This document shows, piece after piece, positions 1 through 12,119 of a stretch of DNA of 64,000 nucleotides (positions within the stretch are counted from its first letter, which is position 1; the number at the start of each line of letters is the position of its first letter). The stretch spans positions 82,894,422-82,958,421 of the forward strand of contig CM061140.1 of the NCBI GenBank assembly GCA_030789695.1. Reading direction: 5' to 3'. Below the pieces are notes generated by a model. The model had not been told where the DNA came from. It made no database searches and saw nothing but the letters and a program-made list of their open reading frames with translations. This DNA comes from Scilla litardierei (Eukaryota; Streptophyta; Magnoliopsida; Asparagales; Asparagaceae). A program made the position numbers and the translations under genes.

Positions 1-1533
1 TCTTGTGTTATTTATGCATACTCAGTGATATAAGTAATATATATATGAAGTGGTGTGTATGATTGTATTTATAAATATATGTGTGGATAGCTAAACCTTT
101 AGGGATGTCTGGGTATATTAGAATTAGTGTTGGAATATCTACTAGTGGTGTATGTAGTTCAAGGTACTTGTAAATGCTTGAAATAGTATACTAGTAAGTC
201 ATGTGCTTGTTAGGTATAATGATAATAGGTGTACCTATAGTTAAGCATGTATGCCCAATATAAGATCTATATGTTAGTACGTATGAGCGTGTACTCGTAC
301 ATAGATATGTATGTGCTAGTCATGGGTAGGTATGTACTTATTATATGACTATGTGTGTGATATACGTATGATAATAGGAGTATAATTTTGTATAGTATTG
401 CTTGTCCTTACGGGATGTTGTGTATGTACGCGTATACCATGAGGTATGCACGATTATGGTATGATGTAACTATGTATGGATAAGTATAGGAATTAGTATA
501 CTAATTATATGTAAATTGCTATGGTGTGAATATATATTATAGGTATGTGACTATACGATGTATGCATATATGGAATAGTGTATTTGATTGTATACGTGTG
601 CTGATGTTTGTAATATTATTATGGTATGTATGTGGTTACGTTGGTAAATATAGATATATCTATATATATATGAGTGGTGTTGGTATAGGTATAAATATCG
701 TGTTATGTATATAAGTATTCTGGTTCTGGTATGGGTCTTTGAGTCTCACCCATGCTTGAGTGGGTATACTCTAAGTATATTGTTATATTTGTATGTGGTT
801 GGTGTATAGTACTATGAACATAGTAATGGATGATGTGTGTATAGTGATAGGTTTGGTTGTGCCTGGTTACGTTATGCACATGGTTATGGGTGACTATACC
901 ATTATATAGTTATAGGTGTTGGTCGTGTAGTATAGTTAAGTACTAAGATTTTACATGTTTGAATGTATATATGCTAGCTAAACTAGGTGTGTAGAATGTG
1001 TTAAGTGTATAGTGGTATAAGTGGCATGTATGAATAGTATATTAGTGTGTGTGGGCGTGCACCATGCACGGGTAAATATGTGCTTAGATATAGGTGTTTG
1101 TGACTATGGTATGTGTGTTGTGTCTTGAATATAGTTATAGGATTGTATGTGATGTGTATATATGATGAAGTATCTGCGTGTGTTTGAATAGCTATATATA
1201 TTTGTGTGTGTGTGTAGTAGGGATGAATGAATATTATATATAGCAAACATGATTTAATATTGTATGGTGTGATTACATGTGTTGATATGTTTGGTGTTGG
1301 ATGTATACTAGGAGATATAGGGAGTAGTATACCCATGTTGTTTTGTTCATAGGTAGTTATCTATACGTGAAGTACTACGATTGTATTTGCTGGTGTGAAC
1401 TATTTTTATGTAAGTATGTATACCTTGGTTATGTGATAAGTGTGTGATAGCTATATAAGGGATGTACGTGACTATATGAATGATTAAAGTACGTGTATGA
1501 ATTTGACTGTTCATAATAGGTGTAAGTATAGAA

Positions 1534-1538
<5 letters not shown>
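1..1538. other. C-poor, T/G/A-rich non-coding region
   Basis: No coding sequence is recognised here. The plus strand is strikingly poor in C and is made of degenerate TATG, GTGT and ATATA-type words without a clean repeat period. The same style of sequence reappears at 14912-15040, just before the gypsy polypurine tract. The two pieces may therefore once have been one 3' spacer, now separated by the LINE and other inserts; that is inference from composition only. The short open frames here look like chance. Confidence 0.5.

Positions 1539-1630
<92 letters not shown>
1539..1630. repeat. (TA)46 microsatellite
   Basis: Uninterrupted AT dinucleotide repeat of about 92 bp. It directly abuts the 3' side of the minus-strand LINE, so it may be the tail of the LINE or an older microsatellite into which the LINE inserted. 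Confidence 0.95.
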
Positions 1631-1632
<2 letters not shown>

Positions 1633-1829
1633 CAGAGTAAGTAACTTCTATATTAAGTAGTGAATAAAATGTACAACGTGGTCTCAGCCTGAATGCGATC
1701 TAGGTGACTAGGGGAAAGGACACAAGCGTCGTCACCCTAGAACAAATAGACCCACATCCAAGCTCAGAGCCACACACCAAACTATATAAAAACAAAATAC
1801 ATTCACAAAGAAAATAGAGACAAAGCAAA

Positions 1830-4800
1830 TCATACGTTGTCTCGGATATCCCAATTTGCAAAGGCATTTGCGTCTTCATAGTCAATGTCTTCCAAATTCC
1901 TTAGAATAGTGCGGACGTCACAAGCGATATCCTCAAATAGGGCTATCTTGGATTTACTGATATTATCAAATACACGTCTATTGCGTTCACGCCAAAGATG
2001 CCAAACCACAGCCGCAAGCACAGTTTTACCAAGCAACCCAAGAGCTCCTTTGTTGCCGTAACAGGCCAAGAAGTGCTGGCCAATATTACTTAGGGAAAGA
2101 ACAGCCGTCCCTTTGGAACCCAGCTTGAGCAGGGATCTTTGCATTATATAATTCAAGTATGTGCATTCGAAATACAAATGCTCAATAGATTCCGAAATAG
2201 CATCACTGCACAAATCGCAATGCGTAGAGGGGAGGCCGCTCCAACTAGCCAGGCGTGATTTAGTGAGAAGTTTGTTGTTGAAGGCGCGAAGGAGTGTGAT
2301 GGAGAATTTGGGGGTATACTTACTGTACCAAATGAGATTATAGTACTGGAATGGAGCCGATTTATTTCGCACGTGATCCCAAGCCCCCTTGAACGTGAAT
2401 GGCGAGCCCAGCTTCCATTCCCATGAGTCCATGCCCGTAGATAATGCCTGATGTTGAAGAATTGAACTGAGATTGAGGATATCAGGATCCTCAATGCAAG
2501 AATCCCCATTCCAATAGTCAGATACACACTTTCTACTCACCCCATCCGGAATATTGTGTAAGCATTTTAGAGGGCCACACGGGAGCCAGTTATCATGCCA
2601 AAAAAGAGTATCCCTCCCATTTCCAACTTTCCTCTTGATAATACTCTGTGAAAGTCCTCTGCAATGGAGCAGGAACTTCCACGTTCCAGAATGAGTGGCT
2701 GCTCCCAAAGCTTCATAGAATCTAGAAGAGTCTTTGTATTTGCTACGCATGTATTCCGCCCATAGCCCTCTAGAATTTAGCAGTCTCCAAGTAAGTTTGA
2801 TTCCCGCAGCGATGTTCAGATCAGTAAGTAATCTTAATCCAACCCCTCCTTCCTACTTAGGTCTACAAGAGTCACTCCAGGCCCATGCTTTAGAAGTGCC
2901 CCAAATAAATTTTCTGCACATTGAATTTAAAGTACGCAACACGGTAGTGGGGAATCTATAAACCTGTAGCCAAAAATTTATCATGCCATAGATAACTGCT
3001 CTCACCAATTCAATACGACCAGCAAGAGATAATGTCGAGGAAGTCCATCCACTAAACCGCTTCCTACATTTATCAATAAGTCGATTGTACATTTGAGCCT
3101 TGGGGTACTTTGAAGACAAAGGGAGTCCCAAGTAAGTAGTAATAGTGTGTGAATGTTTAGCCCCCAACAATACAGCCAGATCTCCAGAATTCTTCACGCC
3201 TTTCCTAAACATAGAAGTACTCTTGTCCCAGTTGATTTCCATGCCTGTGAAATTACGGAACTCCTCTAGCAAATTTTTTAGGCCCTTAAAAGATTTCTGA
3301 TTGGCCCTGCTGAAAACCAGTAAATCATCTGCAAAAAGTAGGTGTGATATAGCTCCAACTCTTCTCATAGGCTGAATGTCTCCTTTGGTGATCGCCTTGG
3401 CAAGCAGGAGGGTGAAACATTCCATAATGATGACAAAAAGGAAGGGGGAAAGGGGGTCACCTTGTCTAAGACCTCTGTTTCCTCTAAAGAATCCCACAGG
3501 TGATCCATTAACCATGACAGAGTAGGATACCGTAGAAATACATTCCTTAATCCAGCCGATGAACTTGTGTCCAAACCCCATCTGGTGCAAGATGAATAAA
3601 ACGAACTCCCTGTTCACACTATCAAAGGCCTTTCTGAGATCAAGCTTAAGGCATGCTCTGGATCCCATAGGATTGCTAAAATCTCTAATTTGCTCATGGG
3701 CAAGGAGGGCACAATCAGAAATCAATCTCCCCTGAAGGAAAGCAACTTGATTCGGGGATACAAGATCTTGAATGAAACTGTGAAGTCTGTTGCAAAGGAT
3801 CTTGCTGATAATCTTATATAAAACATTGCAGCAAGCAATCGGCATGTAATCTCCCAAAGACGAAGCATTAGAACCTTTAGGAGCCAAAGTAAGGAATGTA
3901 TGATTTACATGTCGCAGTAAGGAACTAGATCGGAAGAAAGACTGAACTGCACCCACAACCTCATTACCAATAAGATTACAATTGTGCTGGAAGAAGAAAC
4001 CATTAAACCAATCAGGCCCCGGTGCTTTGGAAGCCCCAATCTGAAAAACCGCCTCCTTAATCTCAGCTGCAGCGACATCTCTTTCAAGCCAAATATCAGT
4101 CTCATGTTTAATTTTCTTCTTGGGCACAAGTCTAGGAAATACATTCCAATAGTGATTTTGGTTGTATAAAGTTTCATAGTAAGTAGCAGCTTCGGCTTTT
4201 ATGTCTGCATAGGTTTTGCTCTGAACCACTTGCCTATCCACCAGATGCCTTAGGTTATTGCGGCATTGTCTTGATTTCATAGCATTGTAGAAGAATCTTG
4301 TATTTCTGTCACCCAGGTCAAGCTAATCATGTCTACTCCTTTGACGGTACATCTCTTCTTCTAACCCCAAAAGGTTGGCCAGCTCATTTGATAATTTACG
4401 TTCTTTTCCCTGAAGCTCAATACTAGAATGTAAAGCATTGAGATTTCTAACAGCCTCCAGCTGGTTGCGGCAATGAAGAATAGAATTATTAGCCTGATGC
4501 TCTTTAGCCCAGCTTCTCAACCCATATTTAACTCTTCGCATTTTACTAATCAGACGGAACATGCGAGTTCCTCTGATGTTCTGCTGCCAGCAGGATTCCA
4601 TCAACTCATAGTACCCTGGAAGAGAGATCCAGTGATTGTAAAATTTGAAAGGCTTAGGGTCAGAATGAACCTGAGTATGGAAATTGACAATCATAGGGGA
4701 GTGATCACTGGTCTGGGGATCCAAATAAACAAAGCAAGAGTTAGGAAGCTTATTTAGCCACACATCATTACAAAGGACCCTGTCCAATTGGGCTGCAATG

Positions 4801-5082
4801 CGCCCCAGACCCAGACGCTTATTGCCCCATCTAAGCCTTTGCCCAGTGCTTTTGAGATTCTGAAGCCCACAATCAAATAAACAGTTATTGAACTCAGCCA
4901 ATTTACTAGCCTCTACCCTGCGACCACCCAGCTTATCTTTAGCATAAAGAATACAATTAAAATCACCACCGACAATCCAGGCCTCATTTCTCAATCCACC
5001 CGCATCACCTTTCAGTTGCTCCCATAAGAGCCTCCTCTCAACAGCACTGTTACTACCATATACAGCTGAAAAAGCAAATTTG

Positions 5083-5120
<38 letters not shown>

Positions 5121-5408
5121 CGCATTAACACAATGAACAGGGATATGTTGAATAGAGATTGAGATAACACTCAAATTCCACACAAGTGGATCATAACCAA
5201 TCAGTATATGCCATCCTCCATGCAACTGGAAATTATGGAGAGAAATCCAACTCTGCGGGATGCAAGACTTTGTTCTGACACTAATAGTATTTAATTTTGT
5301 CTCCAAGAGAACTAGAATTGAAGGATCAATATTTTTAATCCTATCACGGAGGTCCCTACGCCGCACAGCATTGTTCAAACCCCGAGTATTCCAAATAAGC
5401 ATATTCAT
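1830..5408 (-). pseudogene. LINE ORF2 (endonuclease-reverse transcriptase), two nonsense codons
   Basis: One continuous frame of 1,193 codons runs from the ATG at 5408 to the stop at 1830, broken only by in-frame stops at 4323-4325 (codon 362) and 2853-2855 (codon 852). The N-terminal third is an APE-type endonuclease with WNTRGLN, LLETK, GDFN and SDHSP. The centre is a reverse transcriptase with LRKAFDSV, RQGDPLSP and FADD (near residue 690). The C-terminal part has a Cys-Cys-His-Cys-like motif (CDLC...H...FEC) typical of plant LINEs. Known role: nicks target DNA and copies the element RNA into it. A 35-nt C run (G on the coding strand) inserts a glycine tract into the endonuclease without shifting frame. 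The first stop falls where relatives commonly have Trp before LGDRNT. Confidence 0.9.
5085..5119. repeat. Poly-C tract of 35 nt inside LINE ORF2
   Basis: Thirty-five consecutive C residues on the plus strand. They translate on the minus strand as a glycine run between endonuclease strands. A run of almost the same length lies at 56324-56359. Long C homopolymers are rare in plant DNA, so an assembly or sequencing artefact must be considered. Confidence 0.95.
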
Positions 5409-5447
5409 AATAAATGATAGATGCAGAATGAATGAAGTGAACCAACA

Positions 5448-6017
5448 CTACTTTAATCTACTACTCCTTCGGGTAGAGCTACTAGCAAGAGAATTAACCT
5501 GCTTCCTCAGTTTACTTGATTCCACAGATTTTAGCAAGGACGTGTGCTCCTCAGCCCAATCTGGGTTGTCATAGAGTGGTTCATGCGGTAATCCAACAGC
5601 TGAAGGAGCCGGATTGTCCTGTATTACAGGACTAATCACAGGAGGCTGTGAGTCTGGACTAATTACAGGACTAATCACAGGAGGCTGGTTGATAGAGGCC
5701 GAGGGAGTATGGTCCATCGCCAGAGGATTAGTGTCTGGAACTAGGACCTGAGAACATTCAGCATTCAGCAAATTAGGCTGGTTGACAGGGGGACGATTAC
5801 GTTGCATAAGTCGCAAGGACCTGAGAACATTCAGCAAAGTAGATAGTTGCCGCAAGGGACCAACAGCCTGAGAGGAAGCACCAGCAATATCATGTCCAGC
5901 ATCATTGACATGAGTAGGCACCGTAAGAATTGCCTCACGCTCATCAACAGATTGCCTAGTCTCCACTCCATCCCAGCCCTGAATAGGCAGCTGCACATCC
6001 ATAGTATGCGAATCCAT
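5448..6017 (-). pseudogene. LINE ORF1, C-terminal remnant
   Basis: An open minus-strand frame ends at 5448, 39 nt upstream of the ORF2 start, which is the expected place for LINE ORF1. The visible ~190 residues are low-complexity: a short internal repeat of PPVISPVI-type words (two to three copies), acidic and proline-rich stretches, and a basic end (TRRSSRLK). The N-terminal RNA-binding and zinc-knuckle part expected of plant LINE ORF1 is missing because the element is truncated. The assignment rests on position and frame rather than on a conserved domain. Confidence 0.6.
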
Positions 6018-6040
6018 ATATATATATACACACACACACA

Positions 6041-6069
6041 CTAGTCATAACCCGTGCCCACGGGCACGG
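6041..6069 (-). mobile_element. Helitron-like 3' terminus
   Basis: On the minus strand this reads as an 8-bp stem with a 2-nt loop (CCGTGCCC-GT-GGGCACGG), then GTTATGA, then CTAG, followed by T. A short GC-rich hairpin about 11 nt before a CTRR end with a flanking T is the hallmark of Helitron 3' ends. The matching 5' TC end, which should lie at higher coordinates, was not located, so the size is unknown. The 13-nt word CTAGTCATAACCC occurs again at 14822-14834 in the same orientation, without a good hairpin. Confidence 0.55.
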
Positions 6070-6164
6070 TTCATTTAAGATTTTTCCCGCAAAATATTTG
6101 TTACCCAAAAAATTATTTTCACATCCAAAAATTTAAAACAACAATATATTAGCGTAAAAATAAT

Positions 6165-6310
6165 TAGCGGTACGGACGCCTTCGGCACGAAACAACAAAT
6201 TCGACGTGGAACAACAAACAACAAATTCGGTGCGGAACAACAAACAATAAATTCGGCACAGGCGCCTTCGACACGGAACAACAAATTCGACATAAGCGCT
6301 TTCGGCCTGG
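6165..6310. repeat. Degenerate short tandem repeat (AACAACAAATTCGG-type)
   Basis: Several imperfect copies of a ~25-35-bp unit containing GGAACAACAAATTCG and GGCGCCTTCG-like words. It produces overlapping open frames in three minus-strand phases, which argues for repeat structure rather than coding. Confidence 0.6.
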
Positions 6311-6360
6311 AAAAACAAATTTAGCTCTGAACAACAAATTAGCGTAAAACCACACAAAAG

Positions 6361-6645
6361 AGAGAGAGAGAAGACATGTGATGTTATTATTTTTTGAGTC
6401 AACCGTTTGGCTAGTCTTCTTAAAATAAATTAAAAAAATCAATGCAAATAAAAATTTCATATGCTTGATGGAGAGAGTGACGACACACACACACACACAC
6501 ACACACACAGAGAGAGAGATGCTGTTAGAGAGAGAGAAAGATGACAGAGAGAGAGAGAGAGATGTGATGTTATTATTTTTTGAGTTTACTACTTGGCTAG
6601 TCTTTTTAGAATAAAAGTAAAAACATCAATGCAATCAAAATTTCG
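6361..6645. repeat. Two direct ~100-bp copies separated by AC/AG microsatellites
   Basis: Copy 1 (6361-6455) and copy 2 (6543-6645) both begin with an AG run, then GATGTTATTATTTTTTGAGT, then a TTGGCTAGTCTT and ATCAATGCAA segment. Between them lie (CA)n at about 6483-6508 and AG-rich tracts. The arrangement looks like a local duplication mediated by the AG microsatellite. Confidence 0.75.
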
Positions 6646-6649
6646 GTTC

Positions 6650-8880
6650 CCCACCCAAAACTCCAGGTATTGCTCTGCCTTCAACACTATTTTCCAATTA
6701 AGCCCTATCGGGTTTACAACTGACACGCTTTATGCAAAGAAATTCCCAATTGTTACTAAACTATTATGTATTTGCCTAATTTTCACTTGCAAATCTGCCA
6801 ACTCCTTTGTCCTGGTCCTCAACCGAAGCTCAATGCTAATTGCCTACACTTCGATCAAATTGCCCTCCTTCTTTGTGTTCTAACTGACTACCTGAGTGAT
6901 TTGAACATCATGATCACTCAGTTCAAGGTTGTTTACAATGAGGGAATGCCTTTTGCATGGAAAAGTTGGGCTCACAAACATTCGCATCTTGTCTTATTTT
7001 ATACCGACTATAGTCGTTTTACATCTCGCCTTCAACTATGAATTGACACATCAAAAAAAATATGAATATACTTAATGGTACAATTAGGGAGGTACTCTCA
7101 AGGTACATCAAAAGCAAACAAATTCCACCTCACATCAAGAGGAGTATAGAAGAAGATCAGTCGAAGTATAAAGAGTACAAACTAACTTCAAACCGAACAA
7201 CCCAAAATCACAGAAGTAACACTGTAGCCAGTATAACAATCTCCACCATATCTGTAGTCCAAGCTCTATAGGCCTCACCTAAATATAATCTGCCTCATTA
7301 GACAAACTAAAGAGAGATCACATGCGAACAGGCCTACCCAAAACATGCTTTTGATCTTCCATGTCAACTGCATCAGTGCTAGAATCAGCAGCTCCATCAA
7401 GTCATTGTTTCAGAATTAGTTTGATCTTCGGATGCATATGAACAGACCACATCTGGCTTGAAGAGAATCTCAACCCCCTGGTAATAAAAATGGAGACGGA
7501 TTTTACTGCCAACCCTGAATGAACTGTCCAGCTCTAGATTTTCGCATACATTTAGCTGTTGACATGTTAACATCTAATAGCAACATCATCATGTTTTGAA
7601 ACTCATCTAGTCACATAATGTCCAAAATATAATGCCAAAAAATATTCATTCAACCATACACTCCTTAAATAAAATGACAAACAGATTCCCAAAAAATAAA
7701 ACCACAAACAGATTCCAACAGACTCCAGAAAAAACAAAATCCTAAAGTGGAAAATCTAATAGTGATAATCCAATTTCCCCCATTCAGTCAATTAATCATG
7801 CATTACAAAAAATTTTATCTCCACAACAAATTCCAGTCCATAAAAAACTGACAGGATAGGGGAGCAATAAAAGGAGCCCATGTACATGTGAAGTAAGCTA
7901 GAGTTGCTGGGCAGTGCCAGCCTTGTTACCTTGGTGTCTCTCCCCCACAGAAAACTGACAGTTACATGAATCATGATGCATCATGAACAAAAGAAATTGA
8001 TGCAAAGATCTTGAAAAATCAACAGCATCAAAGTTTAAGCTTTGGCCAAAAACCCGAGTTCCTCGATATGTGGCCAAAAAGATCTTTGCCCTGCCTAGAT
8101 GAACGATATCATAACTTTCCTTTTGTATGATTCCAGAATCGATTTTGATCATGTCAGATTAATAATAACACTCAAGCATGGCATTACAGAAATCAGATGA
8201 ATCTGATACAGATAATTAGAAAGGACAATGAGAAGAAAGGAGATAATGTGTAACCCATGAAGAAGCCAAGTGGGTTCTTCCTGCAAGGCTACAACTGATA
8301 ATCACTCATCCTGCAACTATAATATTACACACTATAGTCTCAAAGCCTCTATTATTTCATACTTGCATCCCAAAGGAGGGCAATCAGATATGTATCTTAA
8401 TTCTTGAAGTAGTTTATTACTACAATCCAGAATGCAAAAATTCCTTCCAATTTTTTTTCAAATTTATGACATGAAAAAACAAACAAATGTTTGCTCTGTA
8501 CTTTTCTTCTCCCTTCAATAAGATTGAATACAATCAGTGCAGTAATTATTCCTTGCCTTGCCTGCTTTGCTGATGGCCGTGTGGGGTTAACTTGATGAAC
8601 TTAGCTTCTTTTAGGAGTAAGAAAGTCTGTAAAAGATGAAGACATACACTACTGGTTATTAGGTTTGTGACGGAAGCAGTTTTATTAGGAATAAAGTATC
8701 ATCATTGGGCAAATTGCTCAAACATAACTTATCCGTAACTTCTAATTTTAGCAAATAGCTCCATATCAACAAAATCAATATACAAACTTGCATATTAAGT
8801 CGGGTGGTTCTTGGAGAATCAGTGAGCATGCTTCGATGGTGAGAAGTTTCAGCATAGACTGCTCTCTTATGTATAACTAT
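6650..8880. other. AT-rich region, no gene recognised
   Basis: Only short open frames without recognisable domains. A minus-strand frame at 7898-8152 reads smoothly for about 80 residues, but I recognise no family and see no splice-supported extension. Nothing else could be supported. Confidence 0.5.
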
Positions 8881-8989
8881 TATTAATAATATAATTCACT
8901 TACCCCATATGTTTGTGCTTGTTGATGCATGATAATGAGTTGCTGATTGTGAGGAACACAATAATTTCTGGTGGCTTGACCTAACTTGA

Positions 8990-9292
8990 AGAGTTTGTTC
9001 ATTGGAACAAATTTGCATTTGTGAATCGTAGTCTGAAACTCGTAGGCACCAAGTGCAAGTACATGAAGTAGGCACCAAGTGCAAGTGCAAGTACTCCCAT
9101 GCTCCCAGTTGCAACTCAAAGGATAAAAAATCCTTTATATCCTGAAGGTATTCTATATATCCTGCACTTAAAGGATAAAATATCACAAATGTTTTGATTT
9201 AAAAAATCTGGCAGGTATTCCAACATTTGTTTAATGAATCAAGTACATGAAGTTGCAACCAAGTGCATGTATTCCAACATTTGTTTAAAAAA
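8990..9292. repeat. Local short duplications
   Basis: The word GGCACCAAGTGCAAGTAC and the segment CATGAAGT recur at 9047-9095. A second pair (GTATTCCAACATTTGTTTAA) occurs at 9214 and 9270. They give imperfect direct repeats of 20-55 bp. Confidence 0.7.
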
Positions 9293-9545
9293 TCAGTTAA
9301 AACCCAAAATGGTTGAATTATGTAAACCAGGCAACAAATGCCTTAAGGCACTGTGACTCAATTAACAATAAAAAACTGTTAAAATATGAGTAGAACTACC
9401 ATTCATTGTAACATCATTGCTTCTATGTAAAATTTTATAACATCATTTCTTAACGCATCTTCTTCATTGTAATAAACAAACAAATGTAACATTGCTTCTC
9501 TGTAACAAACAAATGTAACATCATCTTATTGGGTTTCCCATGTCA

Positions 9546-9648
9546 AAACTAATATAAAGTTTTAATATGCAAAGTTCCTGACAACATATACTATATCAAA
9601 ACAAAACTAATATAAAGTTTTATTATGCAAAGTTCCAGACAGGATATA
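9546..9648. repeat. Direct duplication, two ~45-bp copies
   Basis: The segment with AAACTAATATAAAGTTTTA, ATATGCAAAGTTCC and GACA occurs at 9546-9590 and again from 9603 with few changes. No coding role is seen. Confidence 0.8.
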
Positions 9649-10480
9649 TTGTTTTGTTTTGACATAAAAGGATTTAAGGGCAACTCCTCTCGACTCCAAA
9701 GTTGGATAGGTTTATACAAATTGTAACATAAAGCCATTACCTTGATGTACATCATCTAAAATGCCTGAATATAAAAGAACTAAATTATATTGGACATCTC
9801 TTGCCCACATCTTGAGCTTTTCAAGAATGAAGAGCTTTTAATATAAAGAAACACCATCTCTGGAAGGTATAAAGAAATCGTTTGAAAAAGATTTAGTGTT
9901 TGAAGCATCTAAAACTTCTTTATTCCCTTTGTGTTTGATTAAAAACAGAAATGTTTTGGAATTTAAATGGTATGGATACTTCTGAACAGAGTCTCTTCTT
10001 TTCATCGAATCGAATCATTTTCCTGGAGAGCCTAGTAATTATCTTGCTTCTGTTCTTTTATATTCAGAATCCCAGATAACATATTATACGAAACACAATC
10101 AAAGTCGGCTTTATACCAGCTTACCCTATTTCTTGTTCAGGTCATATTATCATAGTCCTATGTGTTTGGATTCTGGCAGCATTTTATCTTATATAAATTC
10201 AAAATGAGCTCCATTCAAAGTCCAATCATCATAGTTCGGTGCATTTGTACAACCTACTAAATTCAAAATCAACTTCATGTCAGTCTATCCTTTCTCTTCT
10301 CCAAATTACATATTTATACTTCTATCTACTCATATCCTGGTAACATTTATCCAAAATAAAGTCATGTTCAGCTTCATGCAAGCATATCCTATTTGCTTCT
10401 TATGTTAGCCATCCGCTTCTATGTTGCATATGTGTTTTGAACACCCATTATTGATTACTGTTGTGATTTTGCAGTTTGCA

Positions 10481-10630
10481 CAGCTTAGCATAAGATTGCA
10501 TACTTGCCATTGTGTTAAGGTTATGTGGCTTAACTTATGTTCACATGAATCACCCCAGCTTAGCATAAGTTCGCATACTTTCCATTGTGTTAAGTCTATG
10601 TGACTTAACATAAGTTCACATGAAGCACCT
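10481..10630. repeat. Tandem duplication, two 75-bp copies
   Basis: Copy 1 at 10481-10555 and copy 2 at 10556-10630, both starting CAGCTTAGCATAAG. Each unit also has partial inverted symmetry (GTGTTAAG against CTTAACA-like, CTTATGTTCACATGAA). The open frames across it on both strands are a by-product of the repeat. Confidence 0.85.
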
Positions 10631-10909
10631 TGTGCAGTCATATGAAGTGTAGGTTGTTAGATTAAAATTACCCTACCATACAGTATTACTGGGAGCATCT
10701 GACCCTTAACAAAATTATATTAGCTAAAGGTAGATTATTCTTTTTTGGCTTCTTATATAGCTAATTCTGTTTGGGTCTCAGATACTAGATCTACATATCA
10801 AAACAAAACAAATTTTGATCTAAAAAGGAAAGAGAGGTGCATCTGTATTTCATGATTAACATCATCAACATATTGATCTAAAATCCATATAAAAACAGTA
10901 AAGTTATCT

Positions 10910-11012
10910 AGAGTTAGAAACCCATGTAAATTCCTTCAAGGAAACTAATTTAGAAACAAATAAAACCTAAATTAGAAACCATGTAAATAGCTTCAAGGCA
11001 ATTAATTTAGAA
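10910..11012. repeat. Direct duplication, two ~45-bp copies
   Basis: TTAGAAACC, CATGTAAAT, CTTCAAGG and TAATTTAGAA recur in the same order at 10910-10955 and 10973-11012. Confidence 0.75.
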
Positions 11013-11935
11013 GAAATAGCAGCAGTTGGAAGTTTGTGTCTCATTTAACAATCTAAAACCAAAATGATCATAAAAAGGTGGGAAAAAAGTACCAGAAATT
11101 GTTTGGACATGTGCATCTTCTCATCCTCACTAAATTTCTTTACCAAATTTCTTCGACATTGTCACAAAACAAAATAAAGATAAAAACTTCCCTCATTTTT
11201 GACACCCAAAATCAAAAGAAATGAAATCGGTTAGCCTAAATATGCACCTTGATGGAGCAAAAGCCTGTTATTCGATAACATCGTCTTCTTCCTCCCAATC
11301 AAATAAATGGAAGGATGCTGTCAAGTATGCTGTAAAAATAAAAAACACAGCTGGAAGTATGCTGTCAAAATTCTGAATGTAAAATTTTATAACCCAATTC
11401 TGGACATCATGGCAAATATTCTGGAAGTAAAATTAAAAAATTTGTTCTCATGGCTAATACAATTTGTTCTCAAAAATTTGTTCTCATGGGTGAACATTCA
11501 AAAAATCTGTAACCCAATCCTTTATAAGATTCGAGGAAGAAATATGATTTTTGATCAAATTTAGTCTGCTTGCTGCATATTTAAATCTGAAAATTCATTT
11601 AGGTTAGAATGTTAGTGTTAATCCATACTCTAACCATGGAAATTCCAACTGATTTGGATTTCTTAGACATGAGCATTTACCCTCATGTTTTTTGGTAAGT
11701 CCCCAGCCCCACTTACAAATGAATAAAGGCCAATGTTCTTATCAAACATTAAAACATGCTACAATACAAACAGTAAAACATACTGGGAAAGAGGCCCACA
11801 GCTGCTAAAAATGCTAGCAGTTAACTTCATAAAGTTTCATCCATACAGGGAAATGCCAATCTTCATCAAGTTGCCAATAATTTAGGAAAAACACCTGAAT
11901 TAAGCAACCCACAGTTCATATTTAGGCTATACTTA

Positions 11936-12118
11936 TGAACAAAAAAGAAAACACAAACAAAAAAAAGAAAACACAGGCACGGGTTCTTCTTAATGCAATA
12001 ATTATGAACAAAAAGAAAACACAAACACAAAAAAGAAAACTCGTTGTTCCCCAAAATTAAGCAACCTGGAATTCCACAACTAACCTGCTTTGGGTTCTTC
12101 TTAATGCAATAAGAAAAC
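11936..12118. repeat. Local repeats of A-rich and GGGTTCTTCTTAATGC segments
   Basis: AAGAAAACACA-type words occur five or more times, and GGGTTCTTCTTAATGCAATAA occurs twice about 110 bp apart. The minus-strand open frame across this is repetitive and not considered a gene. Confidence 0.75.
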
Positions 12119-12119
12119 A

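Larger units (their letters stand above)
1631..6040 (-). mobile_element. L1-type LINE, 5' truncated
   Basis: A non-LTR retrotransposon on the minus strand. Read 5' to 3' it has the C-terminal part of ORF1 (5448-6017), a 39-nt gap, a nearly full-length ORF2 with endonuclease, reverse transcriptase and a C-terminal zinc-binding region (5408 to 1830), and about 200 bp of 3' untranslated sequence ending beside a TA tract. It is truncated within ORF1 near 6020-6040, where a short TA/CA repeat and a Helitron-like end begin. Truncation at the 5' side is normal for LINE insertions. I found no target-site duplication by eye, so both outer limits are approximate. Confidence 0.85.
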
